From JBFFSQ01 sp041572275 (GTDB taxonomy: Bacteria; Pseudomonadota; Gammaproteobacteria; SZUA-229), in NCBI GenBank assembly GCA_041572275.1, contig JBFFSQ010000007.1:1-33954 (forward strand): DNA of 33,954 bases, read 5' to 3'. This document shows positions 33,313 through 33,954 of the stretch, in pieces. The translations under genes and the position numbers were made by a program. Numbering within the stretch: position 1 is the first letter of the stretch; each line of letters begins with the position of its first letter. The notes below the pieces were generated by a model that was given only the letters and a program-made list of their open reading frames with translations, made no database searches and had not been told where the DNA came from.

Positions 33313-33327
33313 TCTCGTTCCTCAGCC

Positions 33328-33954
33328 TTAATCGGTATCGACGTTTGCCCAGTAGCGATCAACCCGAGCCTGAATATCATCGATCAGTTCAGTATTGCGC
33401 TCGGGCTCAAACAGGTGTTTGAAACGACCCTGTAAGCGAAGGTAGTCTTCTACGGGTTTGCGTTGACGGGGAATTTTGGTGTGGATAATCTGACCATCAA
33501 CATATTCTTTTAATGGCCAGATGCCGGTTTTAACTGCCAGCTTGCCGATGGTCACCGTGTCCTTCGGATCAAAGTCCCAGCCAGTCGGGCAGGGTGATAG
33601 CGCAATGATCATGCGGGGTCCTTTCATGCTCAGGGCCTTTTCGATTTTGCGGGCCAGATCCACCGGCTCGGCACCAATTACCGTGGCGACGTAGGCGGGT
33701 TGATGGGCGGCCCAGATGGCAAACAGGTCTTTCTTGTAGCCGGGGAACCCCCGTGGTCCGGTGCTGGTCGATGTTTTCGCCGCGTGGGGGGTGGCGCCTG
33801 AAAATTGCTGGCCGGTGTTGCCATAGCCTTCATTGTCATAACAGATGTAGAGATAATCCAGATTGCGTTCCATCGTGCCGGAGGTAGCTGACAGACCCAT
33901 GCCGTAGGCCGAGCCATCACCGGTGAGGACCACCACCTGCATATCCTCCTCGGC
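33328..33954 (-). CDS. 2-oxoacid:ferredoxin oxidoreductase beta subunit, 5' end missing
   Basis: The C-terminal ~208 residues of a TPP-binding beta subunit of the pyruvate:ferredoxin oxidoreductase (PorB) type. The frame is open to the window edge; the ATG at 33942 is probably internal, because the residues before it (AEED) run straight into VVVLTGDGSAYGMG. The TPP/Mg motif GDG..., then CYDNEGYGNTGQQFSGATP and GPRGFPGYKKDLF, are classic PorB features. The enzyme oxidatively decarboxylates a 2-oxoacid to acyl-CoA, reducing ferredoxin. The alpha and gamma/delta subunits, if present, lie beyond the window. Coupling to an acyl-CoA ligase leaves open an aryl 2-oxoacid (phenylglyoxylate-type) substrate rather than pyruvate. 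Confidence 0.9.
   Translation of the reverse strand, partial: AEEDMQVVVLTGDGSAYGMGLSATSGTMERNLDYLYICYDNEGYGNTGQQFSGATPHAAKTSTSTGPRGFPGYKKDLFAIWAAHQPAYVATVIGAEPVDLARKIEKALSMKGPRMIIALSPCPTGWDFDPKDTVTIGKLAVKTGIWPLKEYVDGQIIHTKIPRQRKPVEDYLRLQGRFKHLFEPERNTELIDDIQARVDRYWANVDTD

Noticed and set aside
1..33954. Signs of a genomic island (integrase, tRNA attachment site, transposase)
   Set aside because: None seen on either strand; the gene content is mostly ordinary chromosomal functions.

Overview
This window looks like chromosomal DNA from a gammaproteobacterium, probably a free-living aquatic one with sulfur-compound metabolism. The reasons are the succinylase-type lysine pathway genes (dapC, dapD), murI, a GlcDEF glycolate oxidase, an octaheme cytochrome next to a YeeE/YedE sulfur transporter and rhodanese, and AT-leaning intergenic DNA. 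I cannot name the genus from sequence alone. I see no tRNA, rRNA, CRISPR array, insertion sequence, integrase or phage gene.

Region 1 (1-3.85 kb): a minus-strand set dapC-dapD-ArsC/YffB-like-VOC protein, with a dispersed hairpin repeat after dapD. Beyond it lie a plus-strand VOC protein that probably starts at GTG and a small DUF4389 membrane protein. Region 2 (3.85-11.5 kb): one 6.7-kb gene for an exported 2233-residue protein. It has twelve 124-residue supermodules of five leucine-rich repeats each, then five Ig-like domains and a C-terminal GEVED domain, followed by a clear terminator. Region 3 (11.5-16.6 kb): a tight five-gene plus-strand operon for an octaheme tetrathionate-reductase-family cytochrome, a b-type membrane cytochrome, a monoheme cytochrome c, a YeeE/YedE transporter with three candidate sulfur-relay cysteines, and a lipoprotein with three rhodanese domains. 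It ends at a strong terminator. It reads as a periplasmic sulfur redox and sulfane-sulfur transport module.

Region 4 (16.7-22.6 kb): murI, an Hsp20 chaperone, a KefB-type antiporter, a SemiSWEET transporter, a DUF1622 protein and several small unknown proteins. Region 5 (22.9-31.5 kb): an IclR regulator divergent from a 738-residue thiamine-diphosphate enzyme that mixes transketolase and phosphoketolase motifs. It is followed by a four-carbon-acid sugar kinase and glcD-glcE-glcF. The divergent promoter region carries two near-identical palindromes, each paired with a degenerate copy exactly 19 bp further on, which looks like the IclR operator set. Region 6 (31.6 kb to the end): an acyl-CoA synthetase downstream of a truncated 2-oxoacid:ferredoxin oxidoreductase beta subunit, both on the minus strand.

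The least ordinary parts are the sulfur redox operon, the IclR-controlled transketolase/phosphoketolase-like enzyme with its C4-acid kinase and glycolate oxidase neighbours, and the giant LRR protein with its regular five-LRR supermodule.
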